This document shows positions 28,391 to 37,429 of a stretch of 64,000 bases of DNA, piece by piece; within the stretch, counting starts at the first letter, position 1, and each line of letters begins with the position of its first letter. Position numbers and translations under genes: made by a program. This DNA comes from Mesorhizobium australicum WSM2073 (GTDB lineage Bacteria; Pseudomonadota; Alphaproteobacteria; Rhizobiales; Rhizobiaceae): positions 5,904,001 through 5,968,000 of the forward strand of contig NC_019973.1 of the NCBI RefSeq assembly GCF_000230995.2, in the 5' to 3' direction. The notes below the pieces were generated by a model. The model was given only the letters and a program-made list of their open reading frames with translations, did no database searches and was not told the DNA's origin.

Positions 28391-29693
28391 ATATCCCGCT
28401 GCCCATTTCTTCCGCGACGAGGTGGGGCCAGTTGTCGACGGGGGCAGGTCTGATGAAGCCGGCCTGCTCGCGGTTCGCCTGCGGCACGCGTCCCAGGAGG
28501 CTGTCGAGGATGCGACGCGCTCGCCAGGCCAGCAGGCCTAGATTTGGATCAGCCAGCCCGCGCTGCCCGAGGGTCGCGTTCTGTACGAAGATGCGCCTTT
28601 CAGGCGGTCCGTCCCAGCACACGGAAAAATCTTCGCGGATAGCCAATTCGTTGTCGCTCTTTTCCAGCCGGCCCGCCATCGGCTCCAAGAAGTCTGGCAA
28701 CGCGTTCTCGTAACCGGTGGCCAGGATGACGATGTCGGCCGTGACTTCTTCGACCTCACTCCTGCCGCGGCGCAGGCTCAGCCTGTGACCCGCGCCGGCG
28801 TTGACGCAGTACGAGACGGTGTAGCCCGGCCGCAGTGTGATTTCGCAGTGGCTTGGCTCCAAAAACGCGTGCCGGTATTGCGCTTGATAAATCGCGCGCA
28901 ACGTCCCTTCCGAAATGCAGTCGGAAGCAAGCACGAAACGCCTCAGGTACAGTTTGCGCTGCGACTCGCTCATTGCCGCCAAGCGATCCGAAGAGCACGC
29001 TATGAACAACTCGTTTGTAAACGGGCTGTTGTCGATGGGCTGATAGTTTTCGCACTCCGAGACCCAAGTGATCGATCGAGGCCGCCGCTCTTTTGGCAGG
29101 CCGACAAGGTGTAAAAGCACCTCGGCTCCCAACTGGCCTCCACCAACCACGCAAACGTCCTTTTTCCAAACCTCAGGATGGATGCGCGGTAAATCCGATA
29201 AGTGGAACAGGTTGCGTCCGGTCCAGCCCCGAAACTGAGACGGAATCCGCGGCTGCTTGCCGGTGCCGATCACCAGGTCTCTGGCGCCACGAACTGCGTC
29301 GTCCGTCCACACCCGAAATTCGCCCTCGAAGCGGATTTCGCGCACAGTCTCGCCGCCGCAGACAAGCGGGTTCCGGTGGAAGGCCCAGTTCAGGTATTGC
29401 TCAAACTCAGCTCTGAGCACGGCCTCGAACTGTGCATTCAGGAAGTGGAATAGACGCCCGTTCTCGTATAGGTAGTTTACGAAAGTGTAGGCTGATCGCG
29501 GGTTCACCAGCGTGACCAGATCCTTGAGGTGGTTGACCTGGAGTTCCGGCGAATCCAATGCGCTGCCGGGGTGCCAGCGGAAGTCGAGCTGCCGATCCAA
29601 GAACAGTGCCCCTCGACCGATCTGCTCGTGTATCTGACACGCAAGGCTGAGATTAGACGGTCCAGCACCCACTCCAATGCAAGAGAGCTCCAC
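28389..29693 (-). CDS. L-lysine/L-ornithine N-hydroxylase family flavoprotein
   Basis: 434-residue N-hydroxylating monooxygenase of the IucD/PvdA/RhbE type, which uses FAD, NADPH and O2 to hydroxylate the side-chain amine of lysine or ornithine, or a diamine, for hydroxamate siderophores. FAD site GVGAGPSNLSLAC near residue 7, NADPH site VVGGGQLGAEVLLHL near 185, substrate-region NSPFTNELF near 245, and the ATGY motif in VILATGYENALPDFL near 350 are all present. No siderophore synthetase or transporter is in the window. Two sigma-54-like promoter repeats lie 430-680 bases upstream. A flavoprotein-like relic overlaps its stop codon. Confidence 0.85.
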   Translation of the reverse strand: MELSCIGVGAGPSNLSLACQIHEQIGRGALFLDRQLDFRWHPGSALDSPELQVNHLKDLVTLVNPRSAYTFVNYLYENGRLFHFLNAQFEAVLRAEFEQYLNWAFHRNPLVCGGETVREIRFEGEFRVWTDDAVRGARDLVIGTGKQPRIPSQFRGWTGRNLFHLSDLPRIHPEVWKKDVCVVGGGQLGAEVLLHLVGLPKERRPRSITWVSECENYQPIDNSPFTNELFIACSSDRLAAMSESQRKLYLRRFVLASDCISEGTLRAIYQAQYRHAFLEPSHCEITLRPGYTVSYCVNAGAGHRLSLRRGRSEVEEVTADIVILATGYENALPDFLEPMAGRLEKSDNELAIREDFSVCWDGPPERRIFVQNATLGQRGLADPNLGLLAWRARRILDSLLGRVPQANREQAGFIRPAPVDNWPHLVAEEMGSGI

Positions 29694-30110
29694 TTGTCCT
29701 GCTCCTATAAGTGTTTCCCAAACAGGCGATGCTCGCGGCGAACATCGGCCTGGTCATTCGGCTTCCGCACTACGCGGCCATTCTCGACCCCGGTGCGGCT
29801 GGATTCGCTAGCGTTTGTCCCGGCGTTCGTGTGGTCGGCTGTGTGAGGCCCAGGGATCCAGCCAACGGATGAGATCGACACTCATGTCGGTGACGTGGGG
29901 GCCGTGCGCGGGATCGACGTTTCCACCCCGCTTCGATGATAGCGTCTCGCTCAGCGGATGCTTACCGACCTTATTCGGCGTATGAATCGGGCGCAGTCGC
30001 TCGCCTCCAAGGTGATGCGCCCACTTCTGACCGGTTGTGGATCAGCCGAAGCGCGGTCCCAGTGCGGCAACAGCATTCTTCAGTGACCCTGACCCTAGGA
30101 GGACATCCTT

Positions 30111-30213
30111 CTGATGTGTTCAGAAGATTCCCCGCATCGAACGTGCCAGAAGGAAAATTGATCAAAACAACTGGCAGCAGGTTTGTGATCGTGTCGGCTA
30201 TCCGACGTTGAGG
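30111..30213 (-). promoter_or_regulatory. Promoter repeat 1 with -24/-12 element
   Basis: One of two imperfect direct repeats of about 100 bases (the other at 30346-30447, offset 235). On the minus strand it contains CTGGCACGTTCGATGCGG (30132-30148), a good -24/-12 with GG-N10-GC. Upstream is TGT-CGGCTATCCG-ACG (30192-30207), one base off a NifA site. The nearest downstream gene is the N-hydroxylase, about 430 bases away. Confidence 0.55.
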
Positions 30214-30345
30214 AGGGAAACCTTGCACCGGCGGCAGATTTGTCCCGGTGCTCTTACCGGTAAGCTAGCAGGGTAGCTCCGATCCCGAAAAATGCGCTTG
30301 GGTGGGCTAGCTTGTTCGCTTAGCCTGATCATGGCAGGACGTGCG

Positions 30346-30447
30346 CTGATGTGTTCGGAATGTTCCCTCAATCGACGTGCCAGGATGAAACGTTGATGGA
30401 ACCAACTGACAGCGGGTTTGTGATCGTGTCGAGTATCCGACGTTGAA
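30346..30447 (-). promoter_or_regulatory. Promoter repeat 2 with -24/-12 element
   Basis: Second copy of the direct repeat. On the minus strand it contains CTGGCACGTCGATTGAGG (30367-30383), a -24/-12 with TTGA at -12. Upstream is TGT-CGAGTATCCG-ACG (30427-30442). Start CTGATGTGTTC and end ATCCGACGTTGA are shared with copy 1. Between 29694 and 30560 no gene was recognised. Confidence 0.5.
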
Positions 30448-30559
30448 CGGCAGGCCTTGAAGGTTTGCACTTCGTCGCCCTTCGGAACAGCACCAGCTTG
30501 ACCAACTCTAGCGTTTTTTTCAGATGGGCGCCGTCCGGGGAATCCGGTAATGTCACATG

Positions 30560-30840
30560 TGTCAGGCGACGTGGATCTCTCCCATGATCCGATAGGCATA
30601 GCATTCTTACGGCGCATGACGCTCCCATTAGCACTCGAATAAGGTGCGCGCGGCAGCTTCTTCGCGCGCCAGCACAAGCTCGCTTCATCGAGGTCAATGC
30701 CGATGACGTGGGCCATTAGTCCGACCGCTGCGCTCGAGCTTACATCTCCGCCGGCGCAGCCGCCGTCGATTACGGTGGAAGCCGACAGCGGCTCGAAGCT
30801 ATCAGCAGCGATTGCGTTGAAGACGCCAGCACGCGCCAAA
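30560..30840 (-). pseudogene. Possible methyltransferase relic downstream of an orphan nod box
   Basis: The frame reads ADSFEPLSASTVIDGGCAGG and then AHVIGIDLDEASL, which resembles motif I and the following beta-strand of a class I SAM-dependent methyltransferase. The rest is not family-like. Another protein-like but unassigned stretch (SYLKRYAVRFAPDLTAQW) lies upstream at about 31040-31090. The whole region 30560-31350 may be one decayed nod-box gene; Nod-factor methyltransferases exist in rhizobia, but identity is unproven. Confidence 0.3.
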
Positions 30841-31360
30841 TCGCGGCAAGGAGCGCGCGGCCACCAGGTCGGGACGTTGTTCCTGGCCAGACAATCCTCG
30901 TCGCGCGGTTGGTTCAGTAAGGTATCGTCATCGAGATAACGTCTGCAGCTTTTTCATGCATCTCATACGCCGAGACCGCTTTGCACCCTCGGGTCCAACC
31001 CACGATCCGGCTTCGGGCGACATCCATTGCGCCGTTAAGTCCGGAGCGAAGCGGACGGCATACCGTTTGAGATAGCTCACCTTCGCCGAAAATCCCTTCG
31101 GAGTGTTGAGAAGCTCGCACGGCATCGGATTTAGAGGAATGTAGATCGTCTGCCGGTCGCGCCGAACGGGTCCGCCGGTCGCGAGCACAAATGATCAGGC
31201 TCGTGACGCTGCAGGATGGCTCCAGGAAGCGAGCGACTAAATTGAGGATGTACCCTAGGCATCAGAAGGAGGACGCCGCTCCACCTTCCGCCTTGCGCAT
31301 GACCTGGAGAGATTTCCGGTGGGCGTCGCCTCCCGATCGACGCTTTTTCATGTTCGCTAC

Positions 31361-31407
31361 TCTCCGTAAAATAGATTGTTTCGATGGAGCCCATCTACGA
31401 TGTGAAT
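31361..31407 (-). promoter_or_regulatory. nod box (minus strand), no intact gene downstream
   Basis: Minus strand matches the 47-bp NodD-binding consensus: ATTCAC-N2-CGTAGATG, then ATCGAAACAATC and ATTTTAC at the correct spacing. Only the last 5 bases differ clearly. The next ATG (31351) opens only 25 codons, and the following 800 bases contain gene debris. Confidence 0.8.
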
Positions 31408-32075
31408 TCGGGCGCCTCGCATGCGATCAAGATCCGAACCCCAGAGCTCCATACCGATGCCTGCGCAACTCGCCTGCAAGCTCGACGCCCGATCTACTTA
31501 TGAGAAACCGTACGATCGGCGATGCCGATCATCCCAATCGGAACCGCCCCACGTGGCACGGGCGAGCTAGTCGATTGTCGAGGAGGAGAGCAGATCGGGC
31601 TTGAGAGATGACTGGCCTGCTTCGCAGCTGCGGTAGGTGGCCAATTCGGCAGCGTGCTGTTTCTGACCGGCCGTCCAGCCGCGCTTATAGGTTTCGTCTG
31701 TTCAACGGACGCGCGGCAATCGCCGATCGACATCACGGGCGCGGTGAAGGTGGATACTGCGCACATGCGCTAGGTGGGCACAAGGACCGCGGAAGAGATG
31801 AGCAAGGCCACATCAATTCAAGTCAAGCTGACGCAAGGCAGCAGGCGATCGATCCGACTGATGATCTCAAGCTCATGTGCGCTGGAGTGGCGATCTTTGC
31901 CTTGGCGCCCCGTACCATCGGCGCACCACTGCGCACACTGACAAGCCGGAGTGGCCGGTGACCGGACGGGTTCGCCTCTAGTGAAAAGCCGTCTTTCACT
32001 TTAATCGAGCGTGATTGTGCGTTGCGCGATTTGTGTCCGGTCTGGTTCGGTTCTTAGTCGCACGCGATGGGCCGC
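31408..32075. other. Intergenic stretch between two divergent nod boxes
   Basis: No supported gene. The two nod boxes at 31361-31407 (minus) and 32076-32122 (plus) point away from each other across this stretch. Confidence 0.4.
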
Positions 32076-32122
32076 ATTCATACCGTAGATGCACTTCATC
32101 GAAACTATCGATTTTACGATGC
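32076..32122 (+). promoter_or_regulatory. nod box upstream of the acyltransferase gene
   Basis: ATTCAT-N2-CGTAGATG, then ATCGAAAC, TATC, G and ATTTTAC with consensus spacing. It resembles the minus-strand box at 31361 closely. The OafA-like gene starts 52 bases downstream, so flavonoid/NodD induction is expected. Confidence 0.85.
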
Positions 32123-32173
32123 GTAACGACCATGAAAAACGCTGCTCGGAACCTTCTGAGGACGATCAGCTGC

Positions 32174-34141
32174 ATGAAGTACCGAGCGGATATCAGCGGT
32201 CTGCGGGCCGTCGCCGTTGTTCCGGTTGTCCTATATCACGCTGGTTTTTCAGCGGTCAGCGGCGGGTTCGTTGGGGTCGACATCTTCTTTGTGGTCTCCG
32301 GCTTCCTCATCACCTCCGACATCATCGAGCGCACCGACAGGGGCGAATTCTCGCTGCTGGACTTCTATCACCGCCGTGTCCGACGGATTTTTCCTGCCCT
32401 GTTCGCGATGCTGGCCTCATGTTTTGCGATGGGGTGGTTTGTGCTGCCGCCAGGAGAGTTCATCGGCTTCGGCAACAGCGCCATCGCCGCTGCGATTTCC
32501 GCCAGCAACTTCTTTTTTTACGTCAACACCAACTATTTCACTGAAGCCGCGACCTCGCTCCCGCTCCTGCATACATGGTCCCTGGCCGTCGAGGAGCAGT
32601 TTTATTTGCTGTGGCCTTTGGCAGTCGTGCTCATGATGCGATGGCTGAGACCATGGGCGTCAATGATCGTCGCGGCGCTGGGCATCATCTCCATCACCGC
32701 AGCTCAGCACTGGCTCCAGAGCGATCCGGCCTTTGTATTCTACATGCTTCCGACGCGCGCCTGGGAACTGCTCGCGGGCGGGCTGATCGCGCTGCCTGTG
32801 GCTAAGGCAATGAAGCCAAACCAAACGATTGCGGAACTCCTCGCTGCCTCGGGTCTGACGCTCATCACCGCTTCCATCTTCCTGCTCAATCAGGATACGC
32901 CATTTCCCGGCCTATACGCGCTTGCTCCCTGCATTGGAGCGGCGCTTATCATCGCCGCCGGCTTTCACCGCGACACGATGGTCTCGAGAGGGCTGTCGAT
33001 CAAGCCTGCCGCCTTCGTCGGGCTCACATCCTACTCGCTTTACCTCTGGCACTGGCCGTTGCTGGTCTTTGCAGGCATCTATCGGAATCGAGAATTGTTC
33101 GTCTCTGAACGTGTCGCCGTCCTGACGGCCGCTGTGCTCGCGTCAGCACTCTCCTGGCGCTTTGTCGAGCGCCCGTTTCGCCGGAGGGCCACAGGCTGGA
33201 AGTGGATGGTACCGACCGCCGGCGCAACGGCTGCGGTGTGCTGTCTGTCCCTGGTGATCATCAACAGCTCCGGTTTCCCCAGTCGGGGGCCTGATGGCGG
33301 CCCGTCTGTTCAAGCGCTTAGAGCGGAAAGGGCCAAGTTCGAATCCTCTTCCTGCCTCCGGCGTGGCGGGCTCATTCCCAAGACGGGCGAATGCCTCCTT
33401 GGCTCCGGCAATGTCGCTCCGAGGATCGTTTTGTGGGGCGATTCTCAGGCTGCCCATCTTGCCTCTGCTTTAGACGAGGCCGCCCGGACGACAGGCGTGC
33501 GCGTCAGACAGATCACAAAGGCGGGGTGCGCTCCTTTTCCCGACATGACGATGCTTCCCGCCAGTCCCTTGAGAGCGGATTGCCCGGCCTTCAATGCGTC
33601 CGCTCTCCAATCGGTTCTTGCCGATGGCAACGTCACACTCGTGATCCTGGCAGGCCGCTGGAACACCTACTCGGGGCGTGGAGGCAGCTTCCTTTCGAAG
33701 GATGGAAGCTGGCCTTCGCAGGAGGCTTCCAAAGCGAACTTCACGTCTGCCATTAAAGAGACCGCGGCCGCACTGGCGACCCGTGGCATCAAGACCGCAG
33801 TGGTTGGACCAGCCCCAGAACCGCCCACTGATGTGCTGACTTGCCTCATCCGTGCGGACTTCATGAATGGCGATGCGCCGTGCTCCACCATGCGGGCCGA
33901 GAGGTCTTGGCAGAACAATCAAATCCTCGCGGATCTGCTGCCACGAAGCGTACAATTCGTCCCCATAGTCCCAGCTTTGTGTGGGCAGGATAAGTGCCCG
34001 CTGAAATCAGGTGAAGACATCTACTACCTTGATGCGATCCATCTTTCGCGCGAGAGCCAGCATATGCTTGCCCCTATTTTCGCCAAGCTCATCTCTTCGT
34101 CAGCCATGAATTCGGCTAAGGCAGGCTTTCCGGGGCAGTGA
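32174..34141 (+). CDS. OafA/NodX-type membrane acyltransferase with SGNH domain
   Basis: 655 residues. Residues 1-340 form an acyltransferase-3 membrane domain with about ten hydrophobic segments (KYRADISGLRAVAVVPVVLY, GVDIFFVVSGFLIT, HTWSLAVEEQFYLLWPL). Residues about 400-640 form a periplasmic SGNH hydrolase-like domain with VLWGDSQAAHL and the catalytic pair in DAIHLSRES. Such proteins O-acetylate surface polysaccharides. The ATG at 32174 (GAGG upstream) was chosen because MKYRADISGLRA is the family start and because earlier in-frame codons fall in or before the nod box. The nod box suggests a role in symbiotic signalling, such as Nod-factor or surface-glycan acetylation. Confidence 0.88.
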   Translation: MKYRADISGLRAVAVVPVVLYHAGFSAVSGGFVGVDIFFVVSGFLITSDIIERTDRGEFSLLDFYHRRVRRIFPALFAMLASCFAMGWFVLPPGEFIGFGNSAIAAAISASNFFFYVNTNYFTEAATSLPLLHTWSLAVEEQFYLLWPLAVVLMMRWLRPWASMIVAALGIISITAAQHWLQSDPAFVFYMLPTRAWELLAGGLIALPVAKAMKPNQTIAELLAASGLTLITASIFLLNQDTPFPGLYALAPCIGAALIIAAGFHRDTMVSRGLSIKPAAFVGLTSYSLYLWHWPLLVFAGIYRNRELFVSERVAVLTAAVLASALSWRFVERPFRRRATGWKWMVPTAGATAAVCCLSLVIINSSGFPSRGPDGGPSVQALRAERAKFESSSCLRRGGLIPKTGECLLGSGNVAPRIVLWGDSQAAHLASALDEAARTTGVRVRQITKAGCAPFPDMTMLPASPLRADCPAFNASALQSVLADGNVTLVILAGRWNTYSGRGGSFLSKDGSWPSQEASKANFTSAIKETAAALATRGIKTAVVGPAPEPPTDVLTCLIRADFMNGDAPCSTMRAERSWQNNQILADLLPRSVQFVPIVPALCGQDKCPLKSGEDIYYLDAIHLSRESQHMLAPIFAKLISSSAMNSAKAGFPGQ

Positions 34142-34656
34142 GGATCGCACACTGCTTCCGTCCGGCGCCAGCTAAAGGTCATCACGAGCTGCGGCGAAGC
34201 CCTACCTTAAGCTGCCTGAGGGCACTCGTCTTGAGTTCTATGAAGCTGCAATTGCCCTCGACATGGGGCAGCCGGGAACAATGGCAGCCTGTGGTCCGGC
34301 GCTGCAAAGACCATTGCCTTGAGCGAACGGCTGTGCTGGCCGGAGCATAGGTCCTAACCCGTGCACCAAGCTAACGACTGTCTTTCTCAACTGAATTAAG
34401 CCAAGCTACCATTCTCGACTTAGGCCAACCTGCCGCGGCCGTGCTTCGATAGCGTCGAGCAGCGCCGCTGCACGGCCTTTGGAGCCGTCTCGGGCGAGAG
34501 TTCGACAAGCAACTCAAGACCGGAGCATATGATCGGTCAGGCCTCGTGCACTGCCTTCGAGGAGCGTCGCGCCGCCGCGATCTTTTTCCCGATATCTGAA
34601 TAGTTCACCCAAGTGGACTAGAGCTTCGAGCGGCATCGGTGCAACTGCCGAGCCGG
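34142..34656. other. Intergenic gap, no gene seen
   Basis: No recognisable gene or repeat between the convergent acyltransferase and UspA genes. Short frames are open but have no protein character. Confidence 0.45.
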
Positions 34657-35541
34657 TCAGCGCGCCAAGAACAGCGGCAATGTCGGCTTGTCAACAATCC
34701 ATTTCGTTACGCCGCCGAAGAGCCGCTCACGCAGGCGACGGCTGCCATAAGCGCCCATGACTATCATGTCGGCAGATGTATCGATTGCGTGCTGCGCAAG
34801 CACCTTGGCCGCCGATTTGCCAGCACTTGGCAACAGGTCAACCGACACCCGAGCACCGTGGCGCGTGAGATAGGCAGCAATATCGGCTCCAGGTTTCGCG
34901 CCGTACCCTTTGTGGTTCGCCTTCGGACCCACCAGGACAACACGAACTTCCTCAGCAGCGCATAGGAGACCCAGCGCTTCCCGAACGGCACGGGATGCCT
35001 CGAGTCGCGAATCCCAACCGACCAGGACGCGCCTTGGCCACAGCGTCGCCTCAGCGCGCTTGGGCACAATAAGTACCGGTTTTCCCGTATCAAGTAAGCT
35101 GCCGTTGATGACGACAGGTCCGACAATACTGTCGTTGAGAAGTGCGGGGCCGACAATTGTCAGGTCGGCGCAGAGTACCCGCTGTCGCACCACCTCCCCC
35201 ACGCCAGTCAAATTACAATAATCCGTATCGACATCATAGGAGAGGCACATGGCCCTCAGCAGTTCCTGGATCTTCTCGGAGCGTCTTTCCAGTCTGGGCA
35301 CGTCCAGTGTAAATCTCTCTTGCCGAAACTGATTGTTCAATGTGGCCATTGCCTGTCCACGCCCCGTGGGCCACTCGGGGATACCATCTCTGATCGGCCG
35401 ATATGACAAAACGAGCATCAGAGCCGGTATTATCCGTACGGAAAGATGCGCACCGACTTCAGCACACAAGCCGGCAGCAGTTTCGACGTCATGATCGGAA
35501 TGGTCTGCGTCCGTCACACAGAGTACGCTTTTAAAACCCAT
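34657..35541 (-). CDS. Universal stress protein, tandem UspA domains
   Basis: 294 residues with two UspA-like halves. The first half (1-140) starts FKSVLCVTDADHSDHD and is weakly conserved. The second (about 160-294) has RRVLVGWDSRLEASRAVREA and ends in ADMIVMGAYGSRRLRERLFG, the nucleotide-binding G-x2-G-x9-G-like loop partly kept. AGGAAG precedes the ATG. It lies behind the PhoB-like gene on the nif-operon strand, 100 bases apart, so it may be expressed with the nif cluster. UspA genes are often induced under low oxygen. Confidence 0.85.
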   Translation of the reverse strand: MGFKSVLCVTDADHSDHDVETAAGLCAEVGAHLSVRIIPALMLVLSYRPIRDGIPEWPTGRGQAMATLNNQFRQERFTLDVPRLERRSEKIQELLRAMCLSYDVDTDYCNLTGVGEVVRQRVLCADLTIVGPALLNDSIVGPVVINGSLLDTGKPVLIVPKRAEATLWPRRVLVGWDSRLEASRAVREALGLLCAAEEVRVVLVGPKANHKGYGAKPGADIAAYLTRHGARVSVDLLPSAGKSAAKVLAQHAIDTSADMIVMGAYGSRRLRERLFGGVTKWIVDKPTLPLFLAR

Positions 35542-35641
35542 TTGCCTGCTTCTTCCTGAGTATTTCGTTTAGTCTAGGGGGCAGGCCGCAACACCGACTC
35601 ACAGCGCGAGGGAAAGGGAGTGGCACTACACCTCAACTGAT

Positions 35642-36346
35642 TCAGCCGTCCGGCGTCTGGAGCGAGTAGCCGGCCGACCTCACAGTGAGAATGCCGCCGC
35701 CGGGCCAAGCCTTCTTGAGGGCTGTTCTGATCCGGCTGACATGGACATCGACGGTGCGTGGTTCGACATGGATGTTTTTCTCCCAAGCCGCGCCGATAAG
35801 CTCCTTCCGGCTGAAGACCTTGCCGGGAGCTTCCATCATAAGCAGCAGCACGTTGAACTCGATGACTCCGAGGTGAATATCGTGGCCATTGCCGCGAATC
35901 CGGCGGGCATCCACCTTCATCTCGAGGTCACCAAAGGTGAGCCAGCCGCCGTTTTCAACACCATTTGCGCCCCGCTTCGGCAGTGCCAGCCTCGCCCGTA
36001 GAAAGTCGAGCAGGTTGGCCGGAACGATCGGCCGCACAAATCTCTCGTCAATGCGAGCCTTCAGGAGATCGAGGTGCTGTTCCTCGGCACCCGGCGCGAT
36101 CAGGGCAATAACGGTAAGGTCGGCGGTCCGGGGCTCCCCCTTGAGCCGGGCGCAGATTGGGGCCCCGGTTATGCTCGCCGGACCGCAGTCCAGCACTACG
36201 GCCTGGAATTCGCGTTCGTCGGCCAATGCAAGCACTTCTTTGGCGCTCCTTACCGGCTCAGTGGCGAAGCCGTCCACCTCCAGTATGTGGCTGAGCAACA
36301 GATAAAGCTCGGCATCTTGCGAACAGATCAGGACGAGTGGCTTCAT
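35642..36346 (-). CDS. PhoB/OmpR-type response regulator
   Basis: 234 residues. Residues 1-118 form a receiver domain with the probable phospho-acceptor Asp in FQAVVLDCGPASITG. The acidic pair at the N-terminus is reduced to SQD (VLICSQDAELYLLL) and the usual switch Lys region reads RFVRPI, so phosphorylation may be altered. Residues about 140-230 form a winged helix (SRKELIGAAWEKNIHVEPRT, DVHVSRIRTALKKAW, TVRSAGYSL) very close to PhoB. ATG 36346 was chosen because MKPLVLICSQD begins the domain; the longer open frame upstream overlaps the preceding gene region. It follows the nifX-DUF269 pair by 106 bases, and no histidine kinase is nearby. Confidence 0.85.
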   Translation of the reverse strand: MKPLVLICSQDAELYLLLSHILEVDGFATEPVRSAKEVLALADEREFQAVVLDCGPASITGAPICARLKGEPRTADLTVIALIAPGAEEQHLDLLKARIDERFVRPIVPANLLDFLRARLALPKRGANGVENGGWLTFGDLEMKVDARRIRGNGHDIHLGVIEFNVLLLMMEAPGKVFSRKELIGAAWEKNIHVEPRTVDVHVSRIRTALKKAWPGGGILTVRSAGYSLQTPDG

Positions 36347-36452
36347 CGGTGTTACTTCAGGAGCTTGATCCGCCTGGACGGCGTCGGCTGCGACGGCTGG
36401 CCACCGCGGCTGCTGAAGATTGTCATGGCCCCTGGGCTCGAAACCTGCTTCA

Positions 36453-36932
36453 TCACGCACGCGCCACCTCGGGATAGGTTTCGATGGCTGCGATTGCGTC
36501 GCTGACCAGCTTCGTGCCGGCCCCGGCGAGCTTCCGCAACGTCTCGAAGCCGAACCGGTGGACGTCGCGCAGCGTCTTCGACAGAGCGACCAGCCGCCCA
36601 GTCGTGAAAAGCACGCGCCCAAAGCCTTCACGGCTCAGCTCCATGATCGGCGATGCCATCAGGCCGCAGCGCTCCTCGATCGCAAGCCCAATGGCGGTAT
36701 AAAACATATCTAGCCTCCACAGGACGTCCGGGTCGGGATCGCCTATGATGGGGATCCCACGGCGCTGTTCCTTGGTGATGATGAAGGCGGCCAGCAGTTC
36801 GCGGTCCGCTTTGCCTTCCCACGCGCCGTAAGAGTCCTGAGCACGTATTAGCCGCACGAGGCATTTGAGAAACGGGCTGGCAAGCGCCACCTCATCCTCA
36901 TCGACAGCAAGGCTAAGGGCAGGGTCGAACAT
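36453..36932 (-). CDS. NifX-associated nitrogen fixation protein (DUF269)
   Basis: 159 residues; [52 protein letters not shown] and [15 protein letters not shown] are typical of the DUF269 family, found almost only in nitrogen fixers next to nifX. Exact role unknown; probably helps in FeMo-cofactor trafficking. It begins 14 bases after the nifX stop. The usual DUF683-fdxB pair does not follow here but is found at 25.3-25.8 kb behind a decayed copy of this same gene. Confidence 0.9.
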   Translation of the reverse strand: MFDPALSLAVDEDEVALASPFLKCLVRLIRAQDSYGAWEGKADRELLAAFIITKEQRRGIPIIGDPDPDVLWRLDMFYTAIGLAIEERCGLMASPIMELSREGFGRVLFTTGRLVALSKTLRDVHRFGFETLRKLAGAGTKLVSDAIAAIETYPEVARA

Positions 36933-36946
36933 TTCGCCTCCTCATT

Positions 36947-37429
36947 TCAGTCCTCGTCTTCAAAGGACGGCTTCTGTACGCCTGCCTCAGCCAGGACCTT
37001 GCGCAGCCAAGGTGGAGGGCAGGTCCTGAGCATCAGCTGCGTGCGAACCAGCACCTCTTGGATGCTCTGAGTATGCCGCACCTTGATCGGATGGATTTTT
37101 GCCGAAACAAGCTTGGCTGCCGAAGGTCCACCGATCGCCAGGCAAAACAGGAGGTGGCAGCCCTTCAGCGCTTTTATCTTCGGTGTGATGCGGTCATCCC
37201 TCTCGGAGTGATGTTTCCCACTTTCGTCAGAGACGTCGTCGAACTCGATGACTTCCACAAGCTCCCACTCCTCGCGCGTCATATCGTAGATGACAAAGCG
37301 CTTGGCCGACCCGAAATGGGCGTTGAGTTGCTTGACGTCCTGGGTAGCGATTGCCACCCGCAAAGCGCCTACTTGTCGTTCACGCATCGGACGGTGAACC
37401 TCGTCAGTGACGAGTGAGAAGCGACGCAT
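36947..37429 (-). CDS. nifX: Nitrogenase cofactor carrier NifX
   Basis: 160 residues of the NifX/NifB-C/NafY fold, which binds NifB-co or the iron-molybdenum precursor during transfer. LRVAIATQDVKQLNAHFGSA, RFVIYDMTREEWELVEVIEF, KGCHLLFCLAIGGPSAAKLV and IHPIKVRHTQSIQEVL are the conserved blocks. ATG 37429 has AGGTGAG at good distance and overlaps the end of nifN by 26 bases; an alternative start at 37387 gives a shorter product. Part of the minus-strand nifHDKENX operon. Confidence 0.9.
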   Translation of the reverse strand: MRRFSLVTDEVHRPMRERQVGALRVAIATQDVKQLNAHFGSAKRFVIYDMTREEWELVEVIEFDDVSDESGKHHSERDDRITPKIKALKGCHLLFCLAIGGPSAAKLVSAKIHPIKVRHTQSIQEVLVRTQLMLRTCPPPWLRKVLAEAGVQKPSFEDED

